From contig JACQXM010000014.1 in the NCBI GenBank assembly GCA_016208685.1, positions 1 through 64,000 of the forward strand: 64,000 nucleotides of DNA, given 5' to 3'. The stretch's first letter is position 1; every line of letters begins with the position of its first letter. Both the position numbers and the translations under genes were made by a program. This document shows positions 1-10,300 of the stretch, piece after piece. Source of the stretch: Planctomycetota bacterium (lineage in GTDB: Bacteria; Planctomycetota; Phycisphaerae; UBA1845). The notes under the pieces are model-generated. The model was given only the letters and a program-made list of their open reading frames with translations, made no database searches and was not told where the DNA came from.

Positions 1-114
1 GAGCTGAGCCACGATGCGTTGCCGTGGCCCGCGCTCGGTGCGCTGTGATTCAACCAACGCGAAGTAGGTGTGCCGCTTGCCGTCCTTGGTGCGGTGGTAT
101 TCGCGAAGAAACAT
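1..114 (-). CDS. IS1634-like transposase, N-terminal fragment (runs off window)
   Basis: Reading leftward from an ATG at 114, 38 codons stay open to the window edge. The peptide begins MFLREYHRTKDGKRHTYFA and continues through LVESQRTERGPRQRIVAQL. This is the characteristic start of IS1634-type DDE transposases: a short basic N-terminus, then a tyrosine-aromatic strand, an LVES block and a GPRQR(I/V)VA block. The catalytic domain would lie outside the window, so I cannot tell whether the element is intact. The fragment is too short to stand out as an ORF and is recognised only from the motif order. GGAGTC upstream of the ATG is a weak ribosome-binding site. Confidence 0.75.
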   Translation of the reverse strand, partial: MFLREYHRTKDGKRHTYFALVESQRTERGPRQRIVAQL

Positions 115-284
115 CCTTGACTCCTCGCGCTCAATCTACCCCTCCTATCACGAATGCAACGGGGTAGGTCTTCACTACACGCACCTGCGACGCACGGACT
201 ACGCCTGGCGCTACCGCCAAGGCGGTTCCGCCCCCCAAATCCAGCCAAAAATCGCTACGATTCTTCGCGAACTGCGCAACCTGG
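1..284 (-). mobile_element. probable end of an IS1634-like insertion sequence
   Basis: The transposase starts at 114. The 170 bp to its right hold no gene and fit the untranslated end of an IS. The right boundary is placed at about 284 because the aptamer duplicate begins abruptly at 285 without the 5' strand of its closing helix. I could not see the other end or identify terminal inverted repeats, so the boundary is an inference. Confidence 0.4.
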
Positions 285-379
285 GCTAGGAGTGCTCGCG
301 GAGGCGGGCTGAGATGAGAACCTCAGAACCTCATCAGGGCGGAAGGCCAGGGCTGCACGGCGCGCCGAACGAACCTGCG
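285..379 (+). promoter_or_regulatory. decayed duplicate of the TPP riboswitch aptamer
   Basis: Bases 285-362 match 3201-3278 at every position except one, and a looser match continues to 379. The thi-box words CTGAGATG and AACCT.ATCAGG are kept. However, the conserved G in ACCTGATC is C here (position 332), the final CGTAGGGA box is lost, and neither strand of the closing P1 helix is present. No thiamin gene follows; the next gene is read toward it. It is therefore very probably a non-functional relic of the riboswitch in front of thiC. Confidence 0.8.
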
Positions 380-737
380 ACTGAACTCAATAGCCATCAC
401 GATCCATCGAATTCTTCGGACCTCCGCGTCTCGGCTCAGCGACCGTCAACTCGTTCGCCGAGTGCCATGCCCAAGCGCAGCGCGGGCATGCCCCCGTAAG
501 CAAGCGTCGTCGGCCCGCTGTCACGTCGCGTCGTACCTTCTGCGCGCCTCGCCCGTTGGCACGGGTTACTACGCAGTTGTCGCCTGATTGCCTTGAGGGC
601 CCGGCTTTCCAGCCGGTCAACCCAGCCTTCACGATCATCGCGCGACGGCAGGGTTGCCGAAGTGTCCACAGAGTGCCCGAAACACGGTTGGTCGTGGCAC
701 GTGCGTCCACCTGCCCTACTGCACTTCCGCTCACGCT
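380..737. other. intergenic, no convincing gene
   Basis: The spacer between the aptamer relic and the 3' end of the RCC1 gene contains only low-quality overlapping reading frames. It holds a 25-bp palindrome of a dispersed repeat (466-490) and a short CCGGCTTTCCAGCCGG palindrome at about 600 that recurs at about 51.4 kb. Confidence 0.6.
461..493. repeat. palindromic repeat with CATGCCC/GGGCATG arms
   Basis: The 7-bp perfect arms at 466-472 and 484-490 flank the loop AAGCGCAGCGC. A related palindrome at 49930-49954 shares the loop core AAGCGCAGCG but has different, mutually compensated arms (CATGGCG/CGCCATG). That pattern suggests a REP-like family folded as DNA or RNA. Confidence 0.6.
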
Positions 738-2714
738 CTACGGCACCGCCTGGAAGCGGTTTTGGAAAGCAGCGACGTCCTTCAGATCCAGGAATCGATC
801 ACTTCCCAGATACCCGTCATGACAACCGGCCGGGAAGGGAACGCCCGGCCCTGTCACCGGAAGCCACCGGCCGAAAATGGCCACGAAATCGTCCAAGTCC
901 ACGTCGCCGTCAACGTCGCGGTCGCCGCGGAGGCCGGTCACCCCAAGACTGTGAGCCTCCCCCGCCGCCACCGAAACGAATCCCATTTTCAGCATCGGAA
1001 CGTCAGTTTGCCCTTGGGTACTGTTTCCCCACGCAGTAGTGTCACCGTCGACCCTCACTCCCAGGCTGTGAAACCCGCCCGCCGCTATCTGGATGAACCC
1101 GCAATTTGGCGCAGGCACGTCACTTTGCCCATGGGAGTTGTCCCCCCATGTGACAACAGTGCCGTCCGCCTTGAGTCCCAGACTATGGTGCCGGCGGGCC
1201 GCGACGTGCACGAATCCCATATTGGGCGGCGGAACAGTCAGTTGACCGATGCGATTGTCTCCCCACCCTACGACCGTACCGTCGGCCTTAAGGCCAAGAC
1301 TGTGAAACATGCCCGCCGCGACCTGGATGAATCCCGCATTCGGCGCCGGAACGTTGGTTTGCCCCTCGTAGCGCATTCCCAGGGCTACAACGGATCCATC
1401 GGACTTTAGGCCGAGACTATGATACCCTCCCGCCGCGACCTGAATGAATCCTGTGTTCGGCGCGGGAGATCTGGCTTGACCGTAGAAGTCGTAGCCCCAA
1501 GCCACAATAGAGCCGTTGGCCTTCAGTGCCAAACTGTGGTTCCCGCCCGCCGCAACCTGCACGTAGCTACTATTCGGAGCCGGGACGTCGATTTGCCCGT
1601 AACTGTTGTCACCCCACGGGATGATAGAGCCATCGGACTTCAGTCCCAGACTGTGGTTCCAGCCTGCGGTGACCTGGATGAATCCACTATTTGGCGCGGG
1701 AACATTGCTTATGTAGCCTCCCCACGCGACGATGGAGCCGTCGGCCTTGACGCCGACGACTTGGTGCCCCCTCACCGCAACGTGGATGAATCCACTATTC
1801 GGCGCGGGAACATCGGTCTGACCGAAATCGTTCAGTCCCCACGCTGCAATGGAGCCGTCAGTCTTCAGTCCTAAGCTCGTGTGCAAGCCCGCCGCAATCT
1901 GGCTAAATCCTGTGTTCGGCGTAGGAACAACCGATTGGCCGTAATGCGGGTAGCCCGACCGCCCCGGCTCCCCTGCTCCCCATGCCACGATGGAGCCGTC
2001 GAACTTCAATGCCAAAGTGTGATCCATGCCAGCCGCGACGGCAACGAAGCCGGTATTCGAGGAAGGGCTGGAGCATTGCCCGTAATCAGAATCCTGCCCA
2101 TACCTTGCTCCACATCCCCACGCCACGACGGATCCGCCCGCCTTCAGTCCCACACCGTGGCTCAAGCCCCCCGCGACCTGGATGAATCCAGAATTCGGAA
2201 CTGCAACTGCGGTTTGATCGCAGCAGTCGTCGCCCCACGCTACGATGGAGCCGTCGACCTTAAGCCCTAAACTGTATAGTTCGCCCGCCGCCACCTGGAT
2301 GAATCCACTATTTGGCGCGGGAACATCTGTTTGCCCGTAACTGTTGCCGCCCCACGCCACGATTGAGCCGTCGGACTTCAGTCCCAGGCTGTGGTTCCAG
2401 CCAGCCGCGAGCTGGATGAACCCAGTGTTCGGCGCAGGCACGTTGGCTTGCCCGACGTTGTTGTATCCCCACGCCGCGATCGAGCCATCGGCACTCAGAG
2501 CCAGAGCATGGTTTCCGCCCACGGCGACCTGGACGAATTCTGTGCGATGATCACCGCCGACGACCTCCGCACCCCATCCCGCAATTGAGCCGGCAGGCTG
2601 TCCCCGTGCGGAACCGTGCTCGAGGGCGAAACCAAACAACCAAATACAAACCGCGCTGGCGCATACGGAGGGAGAGAAGCCAAGGTGCGTCAAGTACGGT
2701 TTGGGAGGGCCCAT
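738..2714 (-). CDS. secreted RCC1-repeat protein with C-terminal dockerin-like repeats
   Basis: Predicted 658-residue extracellular protein. The start chosen is the ATG at 2714, which is directly followed by a signal-peptide-like stretch (SVCASAVCIWLFGFALEHG). The longer frame upstream lacks coding character. About thirteen tandem RCC1-type repeats of roughly 39 residues follow, each of the form GFIQVAAGxxHSLGLKxDGS(I/V)VAWG...GQ..VPAPN, predicting a beta-propeller surface. The C-terminal 60 residues carry two dockerin-like calcium-binding motifs (GDRDVDGDVDLDDF and FLDLKDVAAF). Such tails are common on planctomycete secreted proteins and may anchor or sort them. Partner and ligand are unknown. 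The repeats are similar enough at DNA level to risk assembly or slippage errors. Confidence 0.85.
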   Translation of the reverse strand: MGPPKPYLTHLGFSPSVCASAVCIWLFGFALEHGSARGQPAGSIAGWGAEVVGGDHRTEFVQVAVGGNHALALSADGSIAAWGYNNVGQANVPAPNTGFIQLAAGWNHSLGLKSDGSIVAWGGNSYGQTDVPAPNSGFIQVAAGELYSLGLKVDGSIVAWGDDCCDQTAVAVPNSGFIQVAGGLSHGVGLKAGGSVVAWGCGARYGQDSDYGQCSSPSSNTGFVAVAAGMDHTLALKFDGSIVAWGAGEPGRSGYPHYGQSVVPTPNTGFSQIAAGLHTSLGLKTDGSIAAWGLNDFGQTDVPAPNSGFIHVAVRGHQVVGVKADGSIVAWGGYISNVPAPNSGFIQVTAGWNHSLGLKSDGSIIPWGDNSYGQIDVPAPNSSYVQVAAGGNHSLALKANGSIVAWGYDFYGQARSPAPNTGFIQVAAGGYHSLGLKSDGSVVALGMRYEGQTNVPAPNAGFIQVAAGMFHSLGLKADGTVVGWGDNRIGQLTVPPPNMGFVHVAARRHHSLGLKADGTVVTWGDNSHGQSDVPAPNCGFIQIAAGGFHSLGVRVDGDTTAWGNSTQGQTDVPMLKMGFVSVAAGEAHSLGVTGLRGDRDVDGDVDLDDFVAIFGRWLPVTGPGVPFPAGCHDGYLGSDRFLDLKDVAAFQNRFQAVP

Positions 2715-3162
2715 CCGCGTGTGCCGTTCGCTTCGGAGTTGCCGCCGACGCGCCGCGAGCGGCGTCGCCCGCCGCGAAAAGACTCGCCCGATTGTAGCAA
2801 GATTGCAACGGGTGTGCCAGAGCAAAAACACGGGACCCTCGAAGCAATGAAACGGGGGCCGAGCCGACCGACAGGCTGCGCGCGCGGGAGTCTGTCCCAG
2901 CCCTGCGGATCGGAGTCCACGCTCGGTCGGTGCGAGATGGAACGCACGCACGAGCCGTCACTGCGCAAGTTCATTCCCGGCAGCGACTTACGAAAGCCTA
3001 CTTCGCGCTTGGCTTTCGGCCCATATGTTCGCAGAAAGTTTGGTACGCGCGCTTGTCCCCGCGGGCACCCGAGGAGCTGAGACGGTGTGCGCCTCAGCGT
3101 TCTTGGCGGTGAACAGGATGGGCCGCGATTGGGTCGCCGGCAAGAACCCTCGGGGACGAAAC
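2715..3162. other. divergent spacer between RCC1 gene and thiC leader
   Basis: It holds the 5' flank of the RCC1 gene on one side and leads to the thiC promoter on the other. The reading frames crossing it are antisense or low-quality extensions. I see no further gene or repeat. Confidence 0.55.
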
Positions 3163-3191
3163 TTGACGCTTCGTTCGAGTGAACGTAAAGG
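3163..3191 (+). promoter_or_regulatory. probable sigma-70-type promoter of thiC
   Basis: The -35 box is TTGACG (3163-3168), the spacer is 17 nt and the -10 box is TAAAGG (3186-3191). The -35 matches five of six consensus bases; the -10 is weaker. The predicted start at about 3198 coincides with the 5' strand of the riboswitch closing helix. Confidence 0.5.
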
Positions 3192-3195
3192 AAGG

Positions 3196-5356
<2,161 letters not shown>

Positions 5357-5439
5357 TAGCGTATTGGTCGCGCGATGGTGCAGGGGTACACTCTTGCACC
5401 GGTTGACCGTCTCGTGGCAGCGTAAGGAAATCGTCTTCC

Positions 5440-6297
5440 ATGGCCCTTGAGGCAACGCGGACCGTGAACGCTCAGTTACCATCATTCCGACACCCACCAG
5501 TGGTCGAGACGGTTCTGGGCGTCCAGTTTGCTCGGATCGACGGGTTTACGAACGCGCACCTCGGCGCGTTCTGGAAGTACCTCGTGAACGAACTGGAAGG
5601 CGGACCACGTGACTGGCTAAGAACGTCGGATGCTCCACCGCTTCCGGATACGTTCGAGACCTTCGGGGCAAGTGACAAGTGGACTGCGGCTCTGGCGGCT
5701 TCGGTCGCTCAGTCGGACGCCCCGCGCCGACTTCAGATCCGCAACGCCACCAACGACCGGATGATCCAGGTCCAGAGCACGCGTCTGCATTACAACTGGG
5801 TTGGTACCGCAGGCGACACCTATCCGCGATACACGCGCATCCGACCGGAGTTTGATCGCGTGCTCAGCTCATTCGGGGCGTACTTGCGGGGAGAGTCGCT
5901 TGGCGAGCTCCGGGCGAACCAGTGGGAAGTTACGTATGTCAACCACATTCCAAAGGGCTCGGTCTGGGACAACCCGGGCGATTGGTCCGGCCTGTTTCCC
6001 ACGCTGCCCGGACCGGCGGCCTCGATCTCCACAGCCAGCTTCGAGAGCTTCGGTGGCCAATGGCATTACGAGATTTGCCCGAAGCTAGGCCGGCTTCACG
6101 TGGATATCCGACACGGGCGCCGCAACACCGTCAAGCAGGAGGAATTGCTGGTTATGACCCTCACCGCGCGGGGGCCTGTCGACGAGTCGGTCCCGCTGAA
6201 CCGAGGGCTGGAACTCGGACATGAAACGATCGTAAGATCATTTGCGGAGTTGACTGCTCCGGAAGCTCATGCCGTTTGGGAGATCAACCATGCGTGA
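5440..6297 (+). CDS. TIGR04255 family protein
   Basis: A 285-residue soluble protein. Its N-terminus, PSFRHPPVVETVLGVQF, is the hallmark of the sporadically distributed TIGR04255 family, whose function is unknown. AAGGA precedes the ATG. No signal peptide or membrane segment is visible. Its stop overlaps the start of the next gene (ATGCGTGA), so translation is probably coupled. With two small downstream genes it forms a tight unit that looks accessory rather than housekeeping. Family recognition is by motif recall, not a search. Confidence 0.75.
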   Translation: MALEATRTVNAQLPSFRHPPVVETVLGVQFARIDGFTNAHLGAFWKYLVNELEGGPRDWLRTSDAPPLPDTFETFGASDKWTAALAASVAQSDAPRRLQIRNATNDRMIQVQSTRLHYNWVGTAGDTYPRYTRIRPEFDRVLSSFGAYLRGESLGELRANQWEVTYVNHIPKGSVWDNPGDWSGLFPTLPGPAASISTASFESFGGQWHYEICPKLGRLHVDIRHGRRNTVKQEELLVMTLTARGPVDESVPLNRGLELGHETIVRSFAELTAPEAHAVWEINHA

Positions 6298-6724
6298 TAC
6301 GGGAGGTGCGCTCCTCAGTGACGAGCCAACGCCGGTGGTCCGCACGGGCGCATTGGATGAGGACGGAATGGCACTCCCGGATGAGCGAGCCCGGGCGTCC
6401 CGGGGGGCTTGGCAGCACGCGATTGACGATTACCTGATCGAGTGGGGCCGCCATCCGGAGCAACTCGCGGACGAGGCGCTGGACCTGGTGGCACCGACGC
6501 CTATCGCTATCCGAATCGCGTCCGACCTCGCTATGCGGGCGCGGGATAACGCGTGGCCGCCCCCGCTTCGCGTTGTTCCGGACGGCGAGGGGGGGATAGC
6601 GTTTGAGCTGCGGGCCGGAGCCGTTTTCCAGTCGCTCGAGGTTTCAGGCGACGGAGTGCTGGAGCTTCTGACCTTCCGCGATTCCAAGCTTGTCTCTCGT
6701 GATCCACTGCCTAGAGTCGGATAG
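6290..6724 (+). CDS. hypothetical protein, second gene of the TIGR04255 unit
   Basis: A 144-residue acidic soluble protein. The ATG at 6290 is preferred over an in-frame codon seven positions earlier because it overlaps the stop of the TIGR04255 gene, a typical coupling arrangement. The C-terminal half (PLRVVPDGEGGIAFELRAG, then LEVSGDGVLELLTFRDSKLV) looks like a small antiparallel beta domain. I do not recognise a named family. Co-transcription with both neighbours is the main clue to function. Confidence 0.7.
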   Translation: MRDTGGALLSDEPTPVVRTGALDEDGMALPDERARASRGAWQHAIDDYLIEWGRHPEQLADEALDLVAPTPIAIRIASDLAMRARDNAWPPPLRVVPDGEGGIAFELRAGAVFQSLEVSGDGVLELLTFRDSKLVSRDPLPRVG

Positions 6725-6739
6725 CGGCGGGATGGCTCC

Positions 6740-7147
6740 ATGTCCGACGGAACCGAGCCGATCGCCGACGACGAGTTGCTCTATCGCCGCGTTCCCGAAG
6801 CGTGGTTTGATCGGAAAACGGATGCCAGACCGTCTCCACTGGCGTTCAAGCCACGCGAAGGCGATGTGACGGGCATCTCCGTGTCACGGGGCAAGTACAA
6901 GACTCCCGAACAGGCCGCGGTGAACCAGTCCGGCAAGTCATACTACGTTGCCGTTCTTCGAGCCGGCGATCTTCGCACGTGTGGTATGGACGTCGTCGCC
7001 CGCCCGCAGGAAGGTGACCCAGGGCACGCCGAGATTCCGGAACTGACTTTCGCAAGCCGGCAGACGCCGACGGCCAAAGGCTTCCAGCTACTGCTCGCTG
7101 AGCGTCTCTGCCGCGAGGTCCTCGGTCCGTTCCCGGAAGCCTCGTGA
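6740..7147 (+). CDS. hypothetical protein, third gene of the TIGR04255 unit
   Basis: A 135-residue soluble protein starting 15 bp after the previous stop, with GGCGGGATGG before the ATG. It opens with LLYRRVPEAWFD and has a conserved-looking central segment around SVSRGKYKTPEQAA, then a C-terminal helix (FQLLLAERLCREVLG). No catalytic motif is evident. Its size and last position could fit a small partner or modulator of the TIGR04255 protein, which is speculative. Confidence 0.68.
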   Translation: MSDGTEPIADDELLYRRVPEAWFDRKTDARPSPLAFKPREGDVTGISVSRGKYKTPEQAAVNQSGKSYYVAVLRAGDLRTCGMDVVARPQEGDPGHAEIPELTFASRQTPTAKGFQLLLAERLCREVLGPFPEAS

Positions 7148-7350
7148 AGAATGATGCTCCGGGACTCCTCCACAACAGCCATTTGCCCGTGCTGCGAGCC
7201 CGATCGAGCGCAGACTCCTTCCGCCCGATAACTTCACCCACGCCGCGATCCATCCGATGTTCACGCATCGGCAAGGCCCGCGCGCCCAGGCCGCGTCCGT
7301 CAAACGCGATCGCCGGCGTCGCACAGCCCTTGGCGGGAGGTCGACGGCTC

Positions 7351-10300
7351 ATGCACCACCGAGAGTTTGGTCTGGATCGTCCCCCGTTTGATGATCAGAC
7401 GGACGCGCAACGCGCCTTCACCACGCCCGAAGCGGACGAAATCCTCGCCGCCGGACAATACGCGGCGCGCTTCGGCGGCGGCATGATGCTGGTGCTTGCC
7501 GAGGCGGGGGCGGGAAAGACGGTATTGCTCCATCGCCTGGTTTCCGCCTTGGGCGCCGACGACCAGACCGTCGTCGTGACTTGCCCCTCCGGCGCGGAAC
7601 TCGATCTGCTCCGCGAAACCTGCCGCGGGTTCGGCGTCACGCTGCCTGCCTCGTACCAGCGCCACCGGGCCCTCGAGCGGCTGACACGTCAACTCACCGC
7701 GACCGCGAAAGCGAAGCGGCGCTCCGCGCTCCTTATCGATCAGGCTGAACACCTGACCGACGACGGGCTGGCCGTGCTGGAGGTGCTGGCGAACTCCTGC
7801 CCGGGCGGGCGTGGACTTCTTGCCGTGGTGCTCTTCGCGCAACCTCAACTGCGGCAGCGGCTGGAGGCCGCGGAGCACGCCCGCCTGCGGCAACATCTGT
7901 TCCCCGCGCACTTGCTTCCGCCCCTCAGCTCGGCGCAGACCGTCGAGTACATCCGGCATCGCCTGCGTCTCGCCGGAGGCGAATCGGCGTTGTTCGACGA
8001 TGCCGCCTTCGAGCCCATCCACGCGGCCGCCGCGGGCATTCCACGGCTCATCCACCGCATCGCCGACGCCGCCATGCTGGTCGCCTACGGCGCCGGCGAG
8101 CGCCGCGTAGGTCGCGACACCGTGCTGGAAGTGACACGCCGTGGCGTGCTTCAGGAACGCTCGGCCCCCCTCAGCCACGTCGCGCTCGCTTCGACAACGG
8201 CGCTGGTCCGGGGGCTGGAGAAGACCGCGCCATCTCCGCCGCAGCCCTCGACGCCTTCCCCAGTTCCACCCGCCTCAATACCCGATAGACGAGCTAACGT
8301 GGCAGGCCGCGCTCCCTCCTCCGCATCTGACGTGGAGCCCGGGCGCATCGTCCCCGCGGGTGTTGATCCGAGCGGCGGGTATTCGCCGAACACGCGTCTG
8401 CACGACCGCGAGGTGATGGTGAGCATCGCGGGTCTTTCGGACCCGCAGCACGTAGCGTGGGTACCGCCGCCGGCCACTCCCCCGCCGCCACCGACCATGC
8501 CGGCCGTCGCCCCGCCCGGCGAGGCACAGGACCTCGTCGCCAGGCTGGAGCAGGCGTTGGGCCGCGCGGACGAACTCTGCCGCACCTTGGGCGCGGAGCC
8601 CGGCGGGCTCGGAACCGGCGCGATCGCACCGCAACAACACGACCTCCCCACGGCCTCCGCGGCCCTGGCCGGCCTGCATGATGCGATGGACCAATTCGTG
8701 CCGCGCCTGGAATCGCGCATCGAGGCACTGATCGCCGACGCCGAGGAACGCGTGCGGGCACTGGAATCGCGGGCGGAGCGCGCCGCAGCATGGACCTCGG
8801 CGGCCGGCGATCCGCTCGAGCGCCTGGAACAGGCATGCGAGCAGGCGCGATCGGCCGAATCCAGGCTCTCGGGTTTCACGGAAGAATTGGTGCGCCGGGT
8901 CGACACGATTCAGGTCCGGTGCGCGGAGTTTTCGGGAGTCATCGAGCGCGGCGAGCACCTGGAACAGCGCCTGACGCGCGCGACGGACTCGGCAGCCCGC
9001 GAGTCGCAGGAGTCGGAGGGCCGGATGGCGACACTGGAACGCCGCGTGGCTCACGAGGCGGCGCGGGCGGAGGAACAGGCGCGGGCGTTGCAACGCTGCC
9101 AGGAGGCGTCCGCCGCCGGCCAGCGACAGCTCAAGACCCTGCTGGAGATCGCCGCCACCGCCCATCAGGACACCGTGGCGCGGGTCGAGTCACAGCACGC
9201 CGCGTTCCGGCAGATGGTCGGGCAGTTGCGCCAGGAGTTGGAACAGGCCGGACACGCCGCGCGGCAGGCATTCTGCGACGACGCCGCTCGTACCGTCGCT
9301 ACGTCCGCCGGCGCCCTCGATACCGCACTGGAGACGTTCGCACACCGCCAGCGTGAGCTTGCCGACACTGCCATCGCGGACCTGCAAGCCCGCCTGGACG
9401 CCGAGGGGACGCGGCACCGGCAAGCGCTGGGGGCGAGTGAAGCGGATGCCGCCAAGGTGCGCGAGGCCGCGTCGTCCGCCGTCGCGCAGGCGCGAGTCGC
9501 CCTGGAGCGACTGGTCCAGGAGTATCGCGACGCCGCGGAGGCCGTCTCCGCGAAGCTGGCGGCGGAACGGAAGGCTACGGAAGCGGCCGGCGCGGCACAG
9601 CGCCAGGTGACGCTAAGCCATGTCAAGGAAGTGCGGGAGCAGACGGCCACCGCTGTCGCCGACGCGCGCCGAGAGCTTGCAGCCACCGTCGAGGGACACC
9701 GTGACGCGGTTGCGACGTTGTTCGAGGCCGCCACGACGCAGCGCACCACCCTGCAACGCGAGATCACGGCCGATCGCGCCCAGGTGTCCGCGATTGCCGC
9801 GGCGTGGGAGCAGACGCACGCCCAACGGGTCGCGGAGATGCGTGACGATGCCGCGCAGCTCCAGGCGCAGCTGGAAGCGGCGGAGAAGCAGCAGCACACG
9901 CTCCAGGGCGCGGTCGAGGAATCAGAGCAACGCACCCGGGCATCGGTATCGCGTGTGGAGTCACTGGCCGAACGGTTGGGCGGGCTAAGCACGGTGGTGG
10001 AGCAGCTCGCCCAACGTGCCGAGTCGGCCCGCGTTCCGCTTGCCGGCGCCGTGGAGCGCAGCGACGGTCTGCTCCAGGCCGTGCAGGAAGCCGCGGGCCG
10101 CCTGGAAGGTTTGCAACACAACGTGTCCGCTTCACTGGTGGAGATCGGGTCGCATTACAGCCAGCTCGCCGCCTTGCGCGATCAGACGCAGCGCGGTGAA
10201 CAAACCGTATCGCGCCTGGTGGGTGCCGACCACGCGGCGCAGAAGCGGGTGAGGCAGCTTGCCGAGATCATCGAGGCCGCCGGGCGATCACGGCAGGCGG

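Noticed and set aside
314-499. 61-codon frame starting in the aptamer relic
   Set aside because: It lies across a structured RNA relic and a palindrome and has no ribosome-binding site or family resemblance.
654-1409. Long plus-strand reading frame antisense to the RCC1 gene
   Set aside because: Its repeats are only the mirror of the RCC1 repeats; codon use is implausible and there is no start signal.
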